DNA from: Apostichopus japonicus
Lineage: Eukaryota > Echinodermata > Holothuroidea > Aspidochirotida > Stichopodidae
Length of the DNA stretch: 64,000 nt
Direction: 5' to 3'
Assembly: GCF_037975245.1 (NCBI RefSeq)
Contig: NC_092577.1
Location: 5,244,001-5,308,000, forward strand
Shown: piece after piece, positions 1-12,367 of the stretch
Position numbering within the stretch: the stretch's first letter is position 1
How the letters are laid out: each line of letters opens with the position of its first letter
Notes under the pieces: generated by a model
Told to the model about the DNA's origin: nothing
What the model saw: the letters and a program-made list of their open reading frames with translations, nothing else
The model's database searches: none
Position numbers and translations under genes: made by a program

Positions 1-3000
1 AACATTCGGCCAAACTATATATACAAGTGTTACTGTTGTATGGAAATTCAAATGGGAAAACAATTCTTGGAGTCATTAAAAGTTTTTTTAAATCTGCTTT
101 GAACAACTTTAGAATAAGGACATATTTACCGTGTTATGTAAGAGTGTACTGTTTAGAGATAAAATAATATATGAAGGCAAAGGGAATATGTGACATCATA
201 TCAATGGTCGGACTGTTATTTTTACGGTGTGTGAGGTTACATTTTCTCTTTATCTACAAAACTGTTCACTCACTAGAGAGTACAGTTGAGTAAATGTTGT
301 GGTAGTACTGGTCATTTACGATCAATAAGAAAACCCTTGAACTTTCCATTTAATATTATCAATTTTAGGTACTTGCTCTCGTTTTGTTTGCAGAAATTAG
401 AGAGGCTTGGTAATTTAACAGATACTGTGCTCCTCTAAACTATAAATAATCTCAACCATCAAATTAAAAGGCATTTGATATTACAACCCATATTCTTGAA
501 ATTGACAAATTAACACGTAGTATCTATTCCTCGAACTAATGCGCACGTATAGGCATATTTGTAAAAATAGTCAAAAGGTTTTATAAATCAACACTGATTA
601 AACATTGATCATGTTGGTTAAATTGCTGAATGAGGTCATTTATAGTTAGCCCATTTGTTAAGAGAGACAGAGAGTGCGGGAGAGCGAGCAAGAGAGGTGA
701 ATACGTGGAGAGATGGGAGGGGTTGGGGGGGGGGGGAGGTTGGCGACGTACGGAGCTGTGAGTTGCGAAGAAAAATGATCTCTCAAAATTATTTAAACTA
801 CAGCCGAATCACAAGTTGCAAGCCTTTCTAGAATTTAAAATGTAAAGTAATACAAATTGAAACAATGTCATATTTAACTCCATTATCCTGACAAGTTTGA
901 AAACCCAACTATGGCCTTAGGTAAACGAAAAAATGTTGTGACATTCATAAGAGTGCTTAGGGTGTTTTGCTGTTGCTTTGTTGCAGTTTTCATCAAAAAC
1001 TCTTCAACGATTTTTGCTTATTACCAAACAGTTTCACTGTCCATTAGTTTACAAGTTATGAATGTTATAGCGCTTGTTTTGAAGAAGACTGATTCAATTT
1101 GCAGATAAATATATGCGGAAACAAGGTCGTTATAATTTGATAGCAACATATACACGAAGTCCCAAACATGTTAAAAAAGTAAGCCTATGTCTCATAACTT
1201 AACACACATTAAATCATATTAATTAATTATATTGCATAATCCATTGAAATTGAAGTTACGCTTCACACACGCTGTTACAACATAGTACATGTTTTAAATA
1301 CCTACAATGTTCTGCACTGTATGATACTCACATAGCGTTTCAATGAAACAGCAAGTTAGACACGTACCATCTCTCGATGGTACGAGTTACAAACAAACAA
1401 ACTTAATCTTTTTTGTACCCTCGATTAGTTTCATCCGTGGACCGTTTCACTTTAGTTCGGTAGGGATCTCTTTAAATATATGTACTTCATAATATAATAC
1501 AGCCATGCCAATGGCGAGTTCTTGTTAATATCTTTATGTTAACGATGATGTCAGTAAATCTTATGATTTATCAAACAAATATATTACACATTTTTCTTAT
1601 AACATGAATTTGGAACTACTAACGAAATATGTGAGAAGTTAATATCATCCATTCCGATATTTATGAACACTGCATTTAAATATGTAGGCCTACAATTGTT
1701 ATGACTTATGTACTTTTACAATCGCTTGGTCAAATATCATTACATGCTAATACTATAACTGATAGATTTAGGTTCATGCTTATCTATACGAAATATCGTT
1801 TTATACTGTATAACACAAATTGTGAAAGGTTTAAAATTTGTCAAATTTCTTTCCAGTCAAAATGGAAGCAAAAAATATTCAGATAGAAACAGTAAGAAAA
1901 TACTTACGTATTCTTCAGGCGGCAAATGTAAGTTGGATATTCATGAAACTTGAGAGATACCTTCTTATACCAACCGGTCTGCAAGAAAAACAACAAAATA
2001 CAATTTAGAAGGAGATAAAACTATTCGGATACGAATATCATCACAATTGCCAATATTATTAATACGTTTAACAAGTAAGACATTTTCAGTCTTGAATAGT
2101 ATCGTTTGTATGTTTCACTAATTACTATCAATTCGTCAAATATAGCTTGTTTTAGTTTGAAGAAGAGGGTGAATAGGGTGGTGGATGCCACGGGATCCGG
2201 TCGTCCCATCCTTACTAGGGGAATGAAGTCCTTTGTTGCTACATACGCTGATAATAACTATGCGCATCATGGCGACTATACAGCATATCAGTCTACTGTG
2301 AACTATAAACTTGATGACGTGGACTTATATAGGCTATGAACATACTACAGCATGGTTATAGGATACAGTTAGGAAACAGAAATTATTGTTAACTTACATG
2401 TTTGCTTGTCCAGATCTCAAAATGAATGGAACCCTCTCATACACGGGCTCTATCTTCGAGAACACTTACTTGCGTCGCAGGTATATCTCTTTGTCAGCTC
2501 TAGAGCAAAAAACTCGCTGGCTTGAACAGACCTGACGAAGGCTACATGTTGTTTGTGCCTCAAAGAATTGAGACACACCCTTTGTAAAAATATATAACTG
2601 TGTTATGTGCATGCAGTAAGATCGTGCTAGCAGGGTGATATTCATTACGGCGACACTCGGGGAATTCCGTATTATAGATATGGGGGCACCATCGTACGAG
2701 CAGGAGAGAGTAAATTATTTACTGCACTGAAACTGAAAGTCTAAAAATACATTCCCACCTAGCTGAGGACAATGCTTTCATGATGGATAAAGGTAAATAT
2801 TCGGTTGAAACAGGATATCGTGCAATAAGGTACAACAATATGATTAATGTTGATATTATTATAATTATTATTCATGTAATTAAAGGGTATTCTGAAGATT
2901 TCTAGCAATGCAGTTCTTATTTAGCCAGTGAATAGAGAAGTTTGCTATCAGCGATGAAAAAGACAATCCTGCCCCAAACACTATACATCAAAACTGTATA

Positions 3001-3790
3001 TGCAAACTGTCGAGCCCAACGTTGTTTACATTGTAAACAGGAGGGCAACCCACGGAGTTACATATCTCATCGCCAGCAACAATGATTTCAAATGAACAAA
3101 TTTATTATTAGCTACGCCATCTGACAATACCGTATTGGCGGTTAACATGACTATTGTTATGTTGTGAACCTAACAATGAACAAAACTATAGATTGGGAGC
3201 CCTGACACCAGTATCATACTTTTAACAGTGAAAAAATGATTGTGTAATTTTCATATTCGTTTGTACATTTTGACAAATTTAACACTAGAGAGATTACCAC
3301 TCATTGTCAATCAGTGAAATTCAAATGTGCCATGGGAAGGTAATTTTACATAGACTAGGTCGAATTTCTCTTCTTGCGCACTTAGACACAGTGAATATAC
3401 TTAGGCTACGCGTCTAGGCACAATGCAGTTTATGCATCGCGCGTACCCACGCACGCGTTTACAAGTTATATGCTTGACCCGTACCCGGACGCGAACGTGA
3501 ACCACATGACAAAACTGCGACTTTTCCCATTCCCATATTGAACGCGATACCATCGCGTCACGCGTTACCGCCTTTCTAACCATTTGTGGCACGTAGACAG
3601 TTTTGGAAATTTCGAAGACTGACAATTAAGCTAAGTTCCTACATAACTGGACAAGGCCAGATACAATATTGTACTATATGGCCTAGTTGTATTAACCATT
3701 TGTCATGTCCTACCGTAACAGATTTAGTAAAGGGCTAAGTATAGGCTAGGTTTATGCTCCTCAGGCTCTTAGGACTGCAACCGACTCACC
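1..3790. other. gene-less stretch, nothing recognised
   Basis: Apart from the dispersed repeat at 371-553 and a poly-G run near 725-737, I see no coding region here. The ORFs are all under 80 codons, lack family motifs and have no convincing splice context. It could be intron or intergenic DNA. Confidence 0.5.
371..553 (+). repeat. dispersed repeat, copy A
   Basis: This ~185-bp stretch recurs in the same orientation at 62027-62223. Shared blocks include GTTTTGTTTGCAGAAAT, ACTATAAATAATCTCAACC, TTGATATTACAA and GAACTAATGCGCAC, with roughly 80 percent identity by eye. No terminal inverted repeats, poly(A) tail or ORF are visible, so the class is unknown. A pyrimidine-rich tract followed by TTTGCAG near its left edge would read as a splice acceptor. 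Confidence 0.65.
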
Positions 3791-4077
3791 CAGAGATTAG
3801 AGTAACTACTGTAAATCGTAAAGCTTTGTACCGCAGTAAAAACTGGATAGTGCTGTTAACATAATAAGTCAGTAGCATGTGCTATTAGGATTACAGTAGG
3901 ACTGAGGATATGTGTAATTTCAATAAATGTATCATACTAGATTTGTTGGGATAACACATATCCTCAGTTTTTACGGTAATCCTAATAGCACTTGCTACCG
4001 ATTTATAGCACGATCCAGCTTTTACTTTGGTACAAAACAGTACCAAGATTTACAGTAGCTAGTTACTGTGTTCTCTG
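3791..4077. mobile_element. palindromic hairpin MITE (~120-bp arms)
   Basis: The left arm (about 3791-3913) and right arm (about 3955-4077) are inverted copies of each other. Matching blocks include ACTGTAAATC, TTTGTACC, GTGCTATTAGGATTAC and ACTGAGGATATGTG, separated by a ~40-nt loop. The ends are CAGAGA and TCTCTG. No target duplication is obvious. A transcript would fold into a long, mostly paired stem, so a small-RNA precursor is an alternative reading. Confidence 0.7.
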
Positions 4078-4079
4078 TG

Positions 4080-6160
4080 TGTATCGGGTAAGACTGGGTA
4101 GTGGTATAATATATACATTTGACATTTAACCATTTAACCATGTGACTTTTGACCTCAACAACATTATAGCCTTCTTCATACATTATAGTTTGTACAAAAC
4201 TACACAACCCAACGCCTAACATCACATCAAAAAAAAAAAAAAAAACACGCTTCCCATAGTTGTAAGTGACATGACTCAACCAAAACCTTAAATATCTTTA
4301 ATTTAAACTGAGAATATATACTCACAGGTTGCCATGGAAAGTCTTGCAGAGCCACTAAATCACACATAGTTAAGAACAATACTGCTGCATTTGTAACTTT
4401 AACATTCTCTACGCGCAAACAATAAAGCATAACATATTTTGTTAGCTTCTTGCATTTTAATATATCGAAAAACTCGTTTGACTATTAGTTTAAAGGATCA
4501 ATCTTTTCAAATGAAACACCAAATAATTATCCTTAAGCCACGAAAAACGACTATAGTGCGACTATAAGCGACTATAGTGGGTTCCCGTAAATACAAGTAT
4601 TACATCCCTGGTACGTTTGAAGAGTTATTTCACAGTATTTGGTCACAGCTTGGAATTGCCTTTGTCAGAGAGGCTGTATAAGGGTTCGAATGTATGCTTT
4701 CTAGCAACACTGATGTTAGAATTGGACAATAACAACAATACATTCTATCTATGTATGTGTTTCTATAATAAATGTACAATTGTTACCTTATTAGAACAAA
4801 CGTTAATCCTTCTATCCAATAGACAACATAATGATTGATCCATTCACCGCTTTTGGTTAGCAAATCCCAAAAATAGAAATTTGGTATGTCTTGTCGAGTA
4901 TTATTCACGATGGACCCTAGAGGACCTATGGGGCCCTCTTGACCTTGGGACAATTGGCCTTGGAAACTCCTGTCGATTTGTTCCTCGCCTCATCTTCTTA
5001 TTGGGTAATCCGGCACAACTAATAAGCCGGTAATACCTTCACGGCAGTAACTCGTAGAGGAATGACCCCGATTTTGCAAAAACATTATTACGTAACCTGC
5101 CAGTCATCAGGAATATTGAGATCACCAATGAACCTTTGGAGCAAGAAACATTAAAGTCCATATATTTTTTTTATGCAAAGAACAGACCAGAAAACACAGT
5201 TAGGAATAAATTTGCATGAATGACAAAGAAAAAAGCAAATTTGATATGAGAAAGGCTAGATTTGTTAAAATGTATAAATCTCAACCGTTCTCTTTTTAAA
5301 TGAAAAAATCCACATATGAAAGCATGAGTCAATAGTCGTATGAATTATGAGACTATACACGATTATAACGAAAATACGAAGAAATAACTAAAGCGTTACT
5401 TAGTGCACCAGTTTGTGATGATGACGTCATTTTGACGGAATCCGAAATGTCTTCGTCATCCCAAGGAAAGAGAACTGCAAAAAAAATTGGTGAGTCCCGT
5501 GTAGGTATATCCATCATTATAATTCAGTTGAAGCTTGTTGTCTGCTTCAAAAAAATGACCTAGTAGCCATGACGTTTTCTCAAATCCTTTTCCCTGAAAG
5601 GAGAAACATTTATATATACGGGAATAAATATATTTTAGTCATCCGCATCCGTTAGTTTCAATTTAACTTCATGAAGTATTAACCAATCTCAATTGATTAA
5701 TATATTTGATTAGTTACCAATAAATTCGAAGTAGAAATATTTCACATGCAAAATGTGTGACGTCACCATACAGGCATTGTCGGTCTTAACGGTCATATCG
5801 TGCCATAACTCGCCGTTATCTGTCGTGACCTCAGAGGGAAATCCAATTAAAGAAATTATGATCAATAAGATTAACATTTCCAAATCTGTGCAAAAATTTC
5901 AGTATATAAAACTTGATCGTTATGATACGAGATGAATAAAGTACGGGTGTTATTTAGACTGATACGGTAATGTTGGTTTAGTTCCGGTCACAATAGATTG
6001 GTGTGAATACAATATAATCAATATAAAACAAAATCATCATGTTTCTTCGTTTCTTTTGTCCTCTCCTTAGACGGCCGAACTTGGGTATTCGTTCAGTCCG
6101 TTCCATGATACTTTCATCCAAACTCTTATAAAAGGCTTATCTCTCTCTTTTTCCTTTCTT
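4080..6160. other. gene-less stretch, nothing firm
   Basis: No recognised gene or element. A short open stretch ending in ATTG/GTGAGTC near 5402-5491 looks exon-like at its 3' side but has no pyrimidine-rich acceptor (see rejected items). Confidence 0.4.
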
Positions 6161-6166
6161 TTGCAG

Positions 6167-6203
6167 TGGTCGGATTTAGCGCATCAAGGCTAGATTAGGC
6201 AGG
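6167..6203 (+). other. candidate 37-nt non-coding exon
   Basis: A long pyrimidine tract ending TTTCTTTTGCAG (AG at 6165-6166) is followed after 37 nt by GTAAGT (from 6204), a consensus donor. All three forward frames of the 37 nt contain a stop codon, so if spliced this would be a 5'UTR or lncRNA exon. No partner exon was identified. RNA-seq junctions would decide. Confidence 0.3.
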
Positions 6204-7032
6204 GTAAGTATACCTCCTTGATGCAGATAATCACAATGTCGTTATCGCATTGTGCGTTCCATCAGCTATTCATTAAAGTAGCAGGAACTTATTTGCTTTA
6301 TTGTTAATCAAATGAACAGCTATAATGCCATACAGGCAGATAAAAGACTGGTTTAGCTGATCTAATGATGCACTGTATAGGCCTACACATGCGGGCCTGT
6401 CTGTGTACGCTGTATGTGGGCTTTCATTATAAGCAGTTGACAACTTAACCACTATACCTTCAATGGGACTGCCATGGTTGAGAGTGGAACAATTTGTCTG
6501 TTTGCACAGGTTCTATCTTGGGTGACTTTTCTCAAAAGTAACTTCATTTGCACATTTCGGAATGTCGGATTATCTTCTCCACAGTTTTGGTATTCCTTTG
6601 TTTTTGGTAACCTCTATATATTAGTACCAGTCTTATTTATTGACAAATGTTCCTCATCGCGGTTTCCAATGGAACAATTTTATATGGCTTATCATTGGCA
6701 GATCATATAAACGGAGTAATTCGCGTTTATTCCACATGAACAAGCTGCTGGAGAATATAGTCATGTCTATAAGTCAATGCGAACAATTTGCACTCGTTTA
6801 ACATTATAGAGCGCATTATACTAAAAATTCGACATACCGGATATTTCGGCAATATTTTGGTGCCATATATACTAAATATGTTGACCAAAATATATTCGTA
6901 AGGAAATTTGCCATTGTAATATAACATTTGGTTCCGAACTGAGACACGAATAATATATATTTTCGATACCCACAATATCGGAACTAACTACATCATTTGC
7001 TTGCGTTCGTGGAGGCTGACTGGATTCGTAAA

Positions 7033-7282
7033 GGAATAAAATACAGGATTTTCGGAACTAAATAAATGATTCGCGGAACTCAATACAGGATTTTCGGAAC
7101 TAAATAAGGATTTTCGGTACTCGATACAGAATTTTCGGAACTAATTAAGGACTTCGGAACTAAATACAGGATTTTCGGAACTAAATACAGGATTTGCGGA
7201 ACTAAATAAAGGATTTCGGAACTAAATACAGGATTTTCGGAACAAAATATACGTTTTCTTGGAACTGAATACAGGATTTTCT
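7033..7282. repeat. minisatellite, 21-22 bp unit
   Basis: About eleven tandem degenerate copies of a unit close to AATACAGGATTTTCGGAACT. Units vary by small indels. The minus-strand ORF across it (repeated LVPKILY) is a by-product of the repeat. Confidence 0.85.
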
Positions 7283-8148
7283 TGTTTTTTTCGGAGTGAT
7301 TGAGAGTATGACGGAACTTGCGTAGATCACTGAACTGAACGGAAAACCCATACGCTGTACCGAACACAACAATCAAACGGCGCCATTTTAAATACCCTTG
7401 CCTTGGATACTTTCAGGGGATATATTTATTTCCAATTTTAAGTTGTGTCGGAATCTATCTGTCCATCGTGATGATCGACTGATCGTTTGCTTCGCCGGTC
7501 CGTGGTAAGTAACTAGGGACAGTAAGGGGACCAAGGGGAAGGAAGGGAACAGATGAAGAAGAAAAACCGTGAGTATACTTTTTCTTAATCTACATGTTCC
7601 GGTTTGTCTTACTAACACCAGAAGAGTTGCACTCGAACAATGTTATTGACATACATTGAGACCCATTTACAAAATGTATTCAACGGATACAAATCAACCT
7701 TAATAATTAAAAACCCAAGAAGTAATTATAACCATTATTTGTAATTCCGACTAACTACGTATGGGCAAGTTAAGCCGTTTATTCTATCGATGAAAAAAAA
7801 GTGTGCTTAAAATTCGGACTTAATGAAACATATCTACCAAATGGGAAACTAAACAAGTTTAATCGCTACAAAACTTGCCTAATTACTTAATCCACTCCCA
7901 ATATAAAACTTCAGTAACTTAGCTCACGGAGAAGTCAATCAACATAACCAGCGATTATAAGAAATCTGACATTTCATTCTCCTTTTAAGAGTGAATAATA
8001 TTTAGCCTATCCATCTGTACCTTGATTTCAATCTCTCCAAGTTCTTCAAATTTGAAGACCACGAAAGTAAATCCATTATTTTCTTTGCCTCGTATCTCGC
8101 TTGTATCTTAATCACTGATGATAAAAGCGTAAACATATTTATGAAAAT

Positions 8149-8367
8149 ATGTCAGTTGAGTATACAAGTGTTTCTTCACATTTTTCACACCGTGCCTCGC
8201 TGGGAAATATCAAAAAGATATGTTTTTCTCTGCGAAGAATAGTGAAGGTAGTGGGTTCTTTGGTTTATGGAAATGCACTAAAACTATCAAATGATAATTT
8301 GGTATATTTACTATGCATAATCATGCTATTTGCGATTGCTGGTGTGGTTGTAAAGTGGATGCAATAG
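8149..8367 (+). CDS. possible small tail-anchored protein or terminal exon
   Basis: A 72-codon ORF that I do not recognise. The N-terminal half is polar and basic (SLRRIVKVVG), and the C-terminus is a hydrophobic segment of about 17 residues (LVYLLCIIMLFAIAGVV) followed by KWMQ and stop, the layout of a tail-anchored micropeptide. An AATAAA lies only 19 nt after the stop (8386-8391), followed about 15-30 nt later by a T/G-rich tract, a well-formed poly(A) site. It could be a small single-exon gene, the 3' exon of a longer gene, or chance. No upstream exon or promoter was identified. Confidence 0.22.
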   Translation: MSVEYTSVSSHFSHRASLGNIKKICFSLRRIVKVVGSLVYGNALKLSNDNLVYLLCIIMLFAIAGVVVKWMQ

Positions 8368-8385
8368 TTTCTTTATTTCAATCAT

Positions 8386-8421
8386 AATAAACTCGGACAT
8401 CAGCTTGTTTGTTTTTATTGT
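8386..8421 (+). promoter_or_regulatory. candidate polyadenylation site
   Basis: AATAAA at 8386-8391 with the downstream T/G-rich element TTGTTTGTTTTTATTGT. It immediately follows the small ORF ending at 8367, in the same strand sense. Confidence 0.35.
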
Positions 8422-8829
8422 ATTTCAACAACCAACATTACCTCGGCATTCCACCACACCTTATCTCCCCTTCCCGAAAAAGTATGCCTTAGATATACTT
8501 TAAAACGTGCGCATTTGATGCACAAGTGCATCAAATGCAAAATAATTGAGAACGGAAGCTCACGAAAGGCCCGTGTATTTATATGTACAAACGCACAACC
8601 GAACAGCATAGTTGCATACCTGCCAAATTCGATTCCATTCTCGATGCGGCATCGACAGTATCGCCACAGCTACAACCTATCCTGAAAATGAAACCGTGTC
8701 AAGTTCAATGCTATGTGCACTTTTCGGTGATGTCAATATATAGTAAGTTACCTACTTACCAAAACGTTGTTTAAGGCTTGTAACACATTGTTTCTATTTA
8801 TGTAACGTAGGCTTAATAATGGTCTTTTG

Positions 8830-10287
8830 TTGTTGTGTATATATTCATAGATAATTCTGTAATGTTTGCCACAGACTGAATATATTCATAGACACATCTG
8901 TTATGTATAGGTGTTGTAGGCCACAGATAATCTTAGAAATATCTGTTATTTTAGTTTTGTAGGCCATATATTCATAGATACATCTTATATGTTAGTGTTG
9001 CATGCCACATATATTCATAGATGCATCTGTTATAACAGTGTTGTGGGCCACATATGTTGATAGATACATCTGTAATGTTAAGGCTGTAGAACACATACTG
9101 TATGTTCATAGATACATCTGATATGTAAGTATTGCAGGCCAGATACTCATAGGTACATCTGTAATGTTAGTGATGTAGGCCACAGATATTCAAGGATACT
9201 TTTGTTATGTTAGTGTTGTAGGCCACAGATATTCATAGATACATATGTCATCATAGTGTTGTAGGCCACATATATTCATAAATATACCTGTCAAGTTAAT
9301 ATTGTAGTCAACAGATATTCCAAGATATATCTGTAATGTTTGTGTTGTAGTCCATAGATATTCATAGATACATATGTTATGTTAGTGTTGTAGGCCACAG
9401 ATATTCATAAATATGTGTTATGTTAGTGTTGTTAGCCATATATTTGATACATATATCTGTGATGTTAGTGTTGTAAGTCACAGATATTCATAGATATATC
9501 TGTTATGTTAGTGTTATAGGCCACAGATATACATAGATATATTTTTATGTTAGTGATTAAGCCACAGATATTCATAGATATATCTGTTATGTTTGTGTTG
9601 TAGGCCACATATATTCATAGATATATATGTTATGTATAGGTGTTGTAGGCCACAATATTCTTAGAAATATCTGTTATTTTAGTGTTGTAGGCCAGATATT
9701 CATAGATACATCTTATATGTTAGTTTTGCATGCCACATATATTCATAGATACATCTGTTATATCAGTGTTGTAGGCCACATATGTTGATAGATACATCTG
9801 TAATGTTAAGGCTGTAGGACACATACAGTATGTTCATATATACATCTGATATGTAAGTATTGTAGGCCAGATAATCAAAGATACATCTGTAATGTTAGTG
9901 TTGTAAGCCACAGATATTCAGTGATACATCTGTTATGTTAGTATACTAGGCCACATATATTCATAGATACATTTATTATGTTAGTATTGTAGGCCATATA
10001 TATTCATATACATTTATTATGTGAGTGTTGCAGGCCACTGATATTCACAAATACATATGTTATGTAGGTGTTATAAGCCATATATTTATAGATACATCTG
10101 AAATGTATATCTTGTATATTCATGAAAATGTGTTTCGCACAGGAATGCATAGATTAATCCGTTATGGAAGTCATGTAAGCCACCGATATTCATAAATAAG
10201 TGAACTAATTTAGTTTTGTAAGCCACATATATTCATAGATTTATCCTATTCGTAAGTATCATTATTCACATATATCCATAGATTAGC
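8830..10287 (+). repeat. 43-bp satellite, block 1
   Basis: Tandem diverged monomers with a 43-bp spacing, for example CACAGATATT starts at 9181, 9224 and CACATATATT at 9267. The monomer core is CCACAGATATTCATAGAT, followed in this block by ACATCTGTTATG and TTAGTGTTGTAGG. Individual copies differ by many substitutions and small indels, indicating an old array. There is no spacer/repeat alternation of the CRISPR type. Confidence 0.9.
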
Positions 10288-10291
10288 TGAT

Positions 10292-11091
10292 ATGCAAGCA
10301 ATTCACCATACAGATGCTTTGGAAATACACCTTACTGCCAGGGGCCATAGTGCCAGAAGGGTGCGTGAAGCCATTCAGAGAGTCAGCTCTCTTTCCAGAT
10401 CATCTACTTTGGCAGTGAAGGACGAAAAGAGAAGAGATTGCGACAACACGCTCCCTCTGGTTGTTACTTTTCACCCAAATCTTCCTCCTCTTCAGCAAAT
10501 CACCTCTAACAACCACAACATTCTCCTCACTTCAGATAGACTCCAACGAGTCGCCCCTGAAAAACGCACCATCGCCTACAGACGAATACGCAACCTACGA
10601 GACCTTCTTGTGCGTGCTGCTGTTCTACCTCTAACTTCTAACCCTACACCCATTCAGCATGGTACTTTCAAATGTGATCGTACTTCGAGATGAATCATCT
10701 GCAGCCACCACATTGTTGAATCCGATTCCATCACGAGCCACAGCATCAAACTCACACACAAGACTAAGGGTCACATCACTTGCACAACCACCAATGTCAT
10801 CTATCTGATCTCTTGTAGAGTTTGCGGCATCCAGTATGTTGGTGAAACCAAAACCACCCTCAAGCGATTCTATGGTCACAGATCCACAGTCAACATCATG
10901 AAGACTGAGACCCCAGTTAGAGAACACTTTAACCTTCCCAACCATACCATTAACGACATGTCCCTACAGGAGATTGAATCCTTAGGTAGCCGTCCTGACC
11001 TAGTACGAATCAGCTGAGAGAGAGGCTGTGGATGCAACGCCTTTGCACCATTCAACCTCATGGGCTCAACATTCAGGAAGGACATGACTAA
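10292..11091 (+). pseudogene. PLE RT C-terminus plus GIY-YIG endonuclease, broken
   Basis: The first 133 codons match the region after the RT thumb of PLEs (LTARGHSARRVREAIQRVSS, then LPLVVTFHPNLPPL). After an in-frame TGA (10691-10693) the same frame continues into a GIY-YIG domain: VIYLISCRVCGIQYVGET, then KRFYGHRS and VREHFNLPNH. A frameshift near 11013-11020 is needed to reach ERLWMQRLCTIQPHGLN, the conserved C-terminal block, and a stop near 11091. The GIY-YIG nuclease nicks target DNA for element insertion. With a stop, a frameshift and no RT core, this copy is dead. Assignment to PLEs is firm; the clade is not determined. Confidence 0.8.
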
Positions 11092-11418
11092 CTTTTCTTC
11101 TGTTCACCCCTCCTTCTCCCCTTGTCCCCCCCCCATCACTCCTCTTCTCATAGCTGTCTGCCACCCTTTTTTCTCCACACCTTTCTGTCTTTGTCCTTCT
11201 CCAGGATATTCCCTACCCCCTTCCCTTATTAATCCTCTCTTTGTCCCCCAACTGTTTATCTTCTACCTCTCCTCTTCCCCTGCTGGTTTCCTTCTTTCTT
11301 CTCTCCATCCCTTGTCTACTAATCCCCTTACATCTATCCCTTTGTGCTCACCATGCTCATTAACCTGTCTGTATTCTGTGCGTGTTTTGTCCCTTCTGTT
11401 ACTGTTACTTGTCATTCA

Positions 11419-11457
11419 GCCTTTGAAGAAGATCCTGCTAGGATCGAAACGTCAGGC
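11419..11457 (+). ncRNA. hammerhead-ribozyme-like motif of PLE 1
   Basis: In order: stem I strand GCCT; core TTGAAGA (consensus CTGANGA, one change); a 5-bp stem II GATCC/GGATC with a 5-nt loop; GAAA; the palindromic minimal helix III ACGT; the cleavage-type triplet GTC (11451-11453); and stem I closing strand AGGC. PLEs are known to carry minimal type I hammerheads with a palindromic helix III. The C-to-T core change probably weakens or kills catalysis. Confidence 0.55.
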
Positions 11458-11486
11458 CAAATTACTTTACACATTAATCCTTTTCG

Positions 11487-12367
11487 TAAGTATTCTAAGC
11501 TACAGATATTCATAGATTATTCTGCCTTGTAAGTCATACATATTAATAGACAAATATGGTTCGTATGTATTCTAAGCTACATATATACATAGATAAATCT
11601 ATTATGCACGTGATATAAGCCACAGATATTCATAAATATATGAAATAATTGAATTTTGGAAGCCACAGATATTCATAGATTAATCCTATTCGTAAGTGTT
11701 CTAAGCCACAGATATTCATAGATTATTCTGCTTTGTTAGCCATACATATTAAAAGACGAATATGATTCGTATGTATTCTAAGTCACAGATAACCACAGAT
11801 GAGTCTGCTATGCAAAGCCATACATATTCCAAGACGGATATGGTTCGTATGTATTCGAAGCTACAGATATTCATAGATAAATCCATTATGTAAGTTTGTA
11901 AGCCAAAGATGTGATAGATTTATCCAATTCGTAAGTATTCCAAGCCACAGATATTCATAGATTAATCTACTATGTAGGTCATATATATTCTAGACAAATA
12001 TGGTTCGTATGTATTCTAAGCCACATATATTCATCGATAAACCTCTTATGGTAATTATGTAAGACACATATATTCATAAAGAAGTAAACTTATTTAGATT
12101 TTGAAGCCACATATATTCATAGATTAATCCTATTCGTAAGTATTCTAAGCCACATATAGTCATAGATTATACTGCAATGTAAGTCATACATATTTCTAGA
12201 CAAATATGGTTCGTGTGTATTCTCTAAGCCACAGATATTCAAAGGTATTTATAAATAAGAGAAGCCATTTAGTTTTAGAGGCCACAGATATTCATAGATA
12301 AATCCTATACCTAAGTATTCTAAGCCACAGATATTCATAGATAAATCTATTATGTAAGTGATATAAG
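11487..12367 (+). repeat. 43-bp satellite, block 2 (higher-order form)
   Basis: The same family as block 1 but organised in variants that recur in order: A (CATAAATAAGTGAACTAATT), B (TTAATCCTATTCGTAAGT), a 34-bp short form C (TTATTCTGC), D (CATACATATT...TATGGTTCGTATG) and E (AAATCTATTATGTAAGTGA). These sum to 43+43+34+43+43 = 206 bp. Examples: starts at 11621, 11664 and 11707, then 11741 (34 bp) and 11784. Confidence 0.85.

Larger units (their letters stand above)
10288..11486 (+). mobile_element. Penelope-like element 1 (5'-truncated)
   Basis: A GC-richer insertion inside the satellite, with satellite monomers directly on both sides. It contains the C-terminal part of a PLE polyprotein including a GIY-YIG endonuclease domain (10292-11091), then a pyrimidine-rich tract (about 11095-11345), then a hammerhead-like motif (11419-11457), and returns to satellite at about 11487. 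The catalytic RT core is absent, so the copy is 5'-truncated, which is usual for elements that insert by target-primed reverse transcription. Confidence 0.8.

Noticed and set aside
2519-2580. CTGACGA-containing stretch considered as a third hammerhead
   Set aside because: Has an AGGC/GCCT pair but no GAAA core block at the required place.
5402-5491. possible coding exon ending ATTG/GTGAGTC with protein-like SAPVCDDDVILTESEMSSSS
   Set aside because: Good donor and open frame, but no pyrimidine-rich acceptor and no recognisable domain or partner exon.
10631-10945. minus-strand 104-codon ORF
   Set aside because: Shadow of the PLE GIY-YIG region on the other strand.
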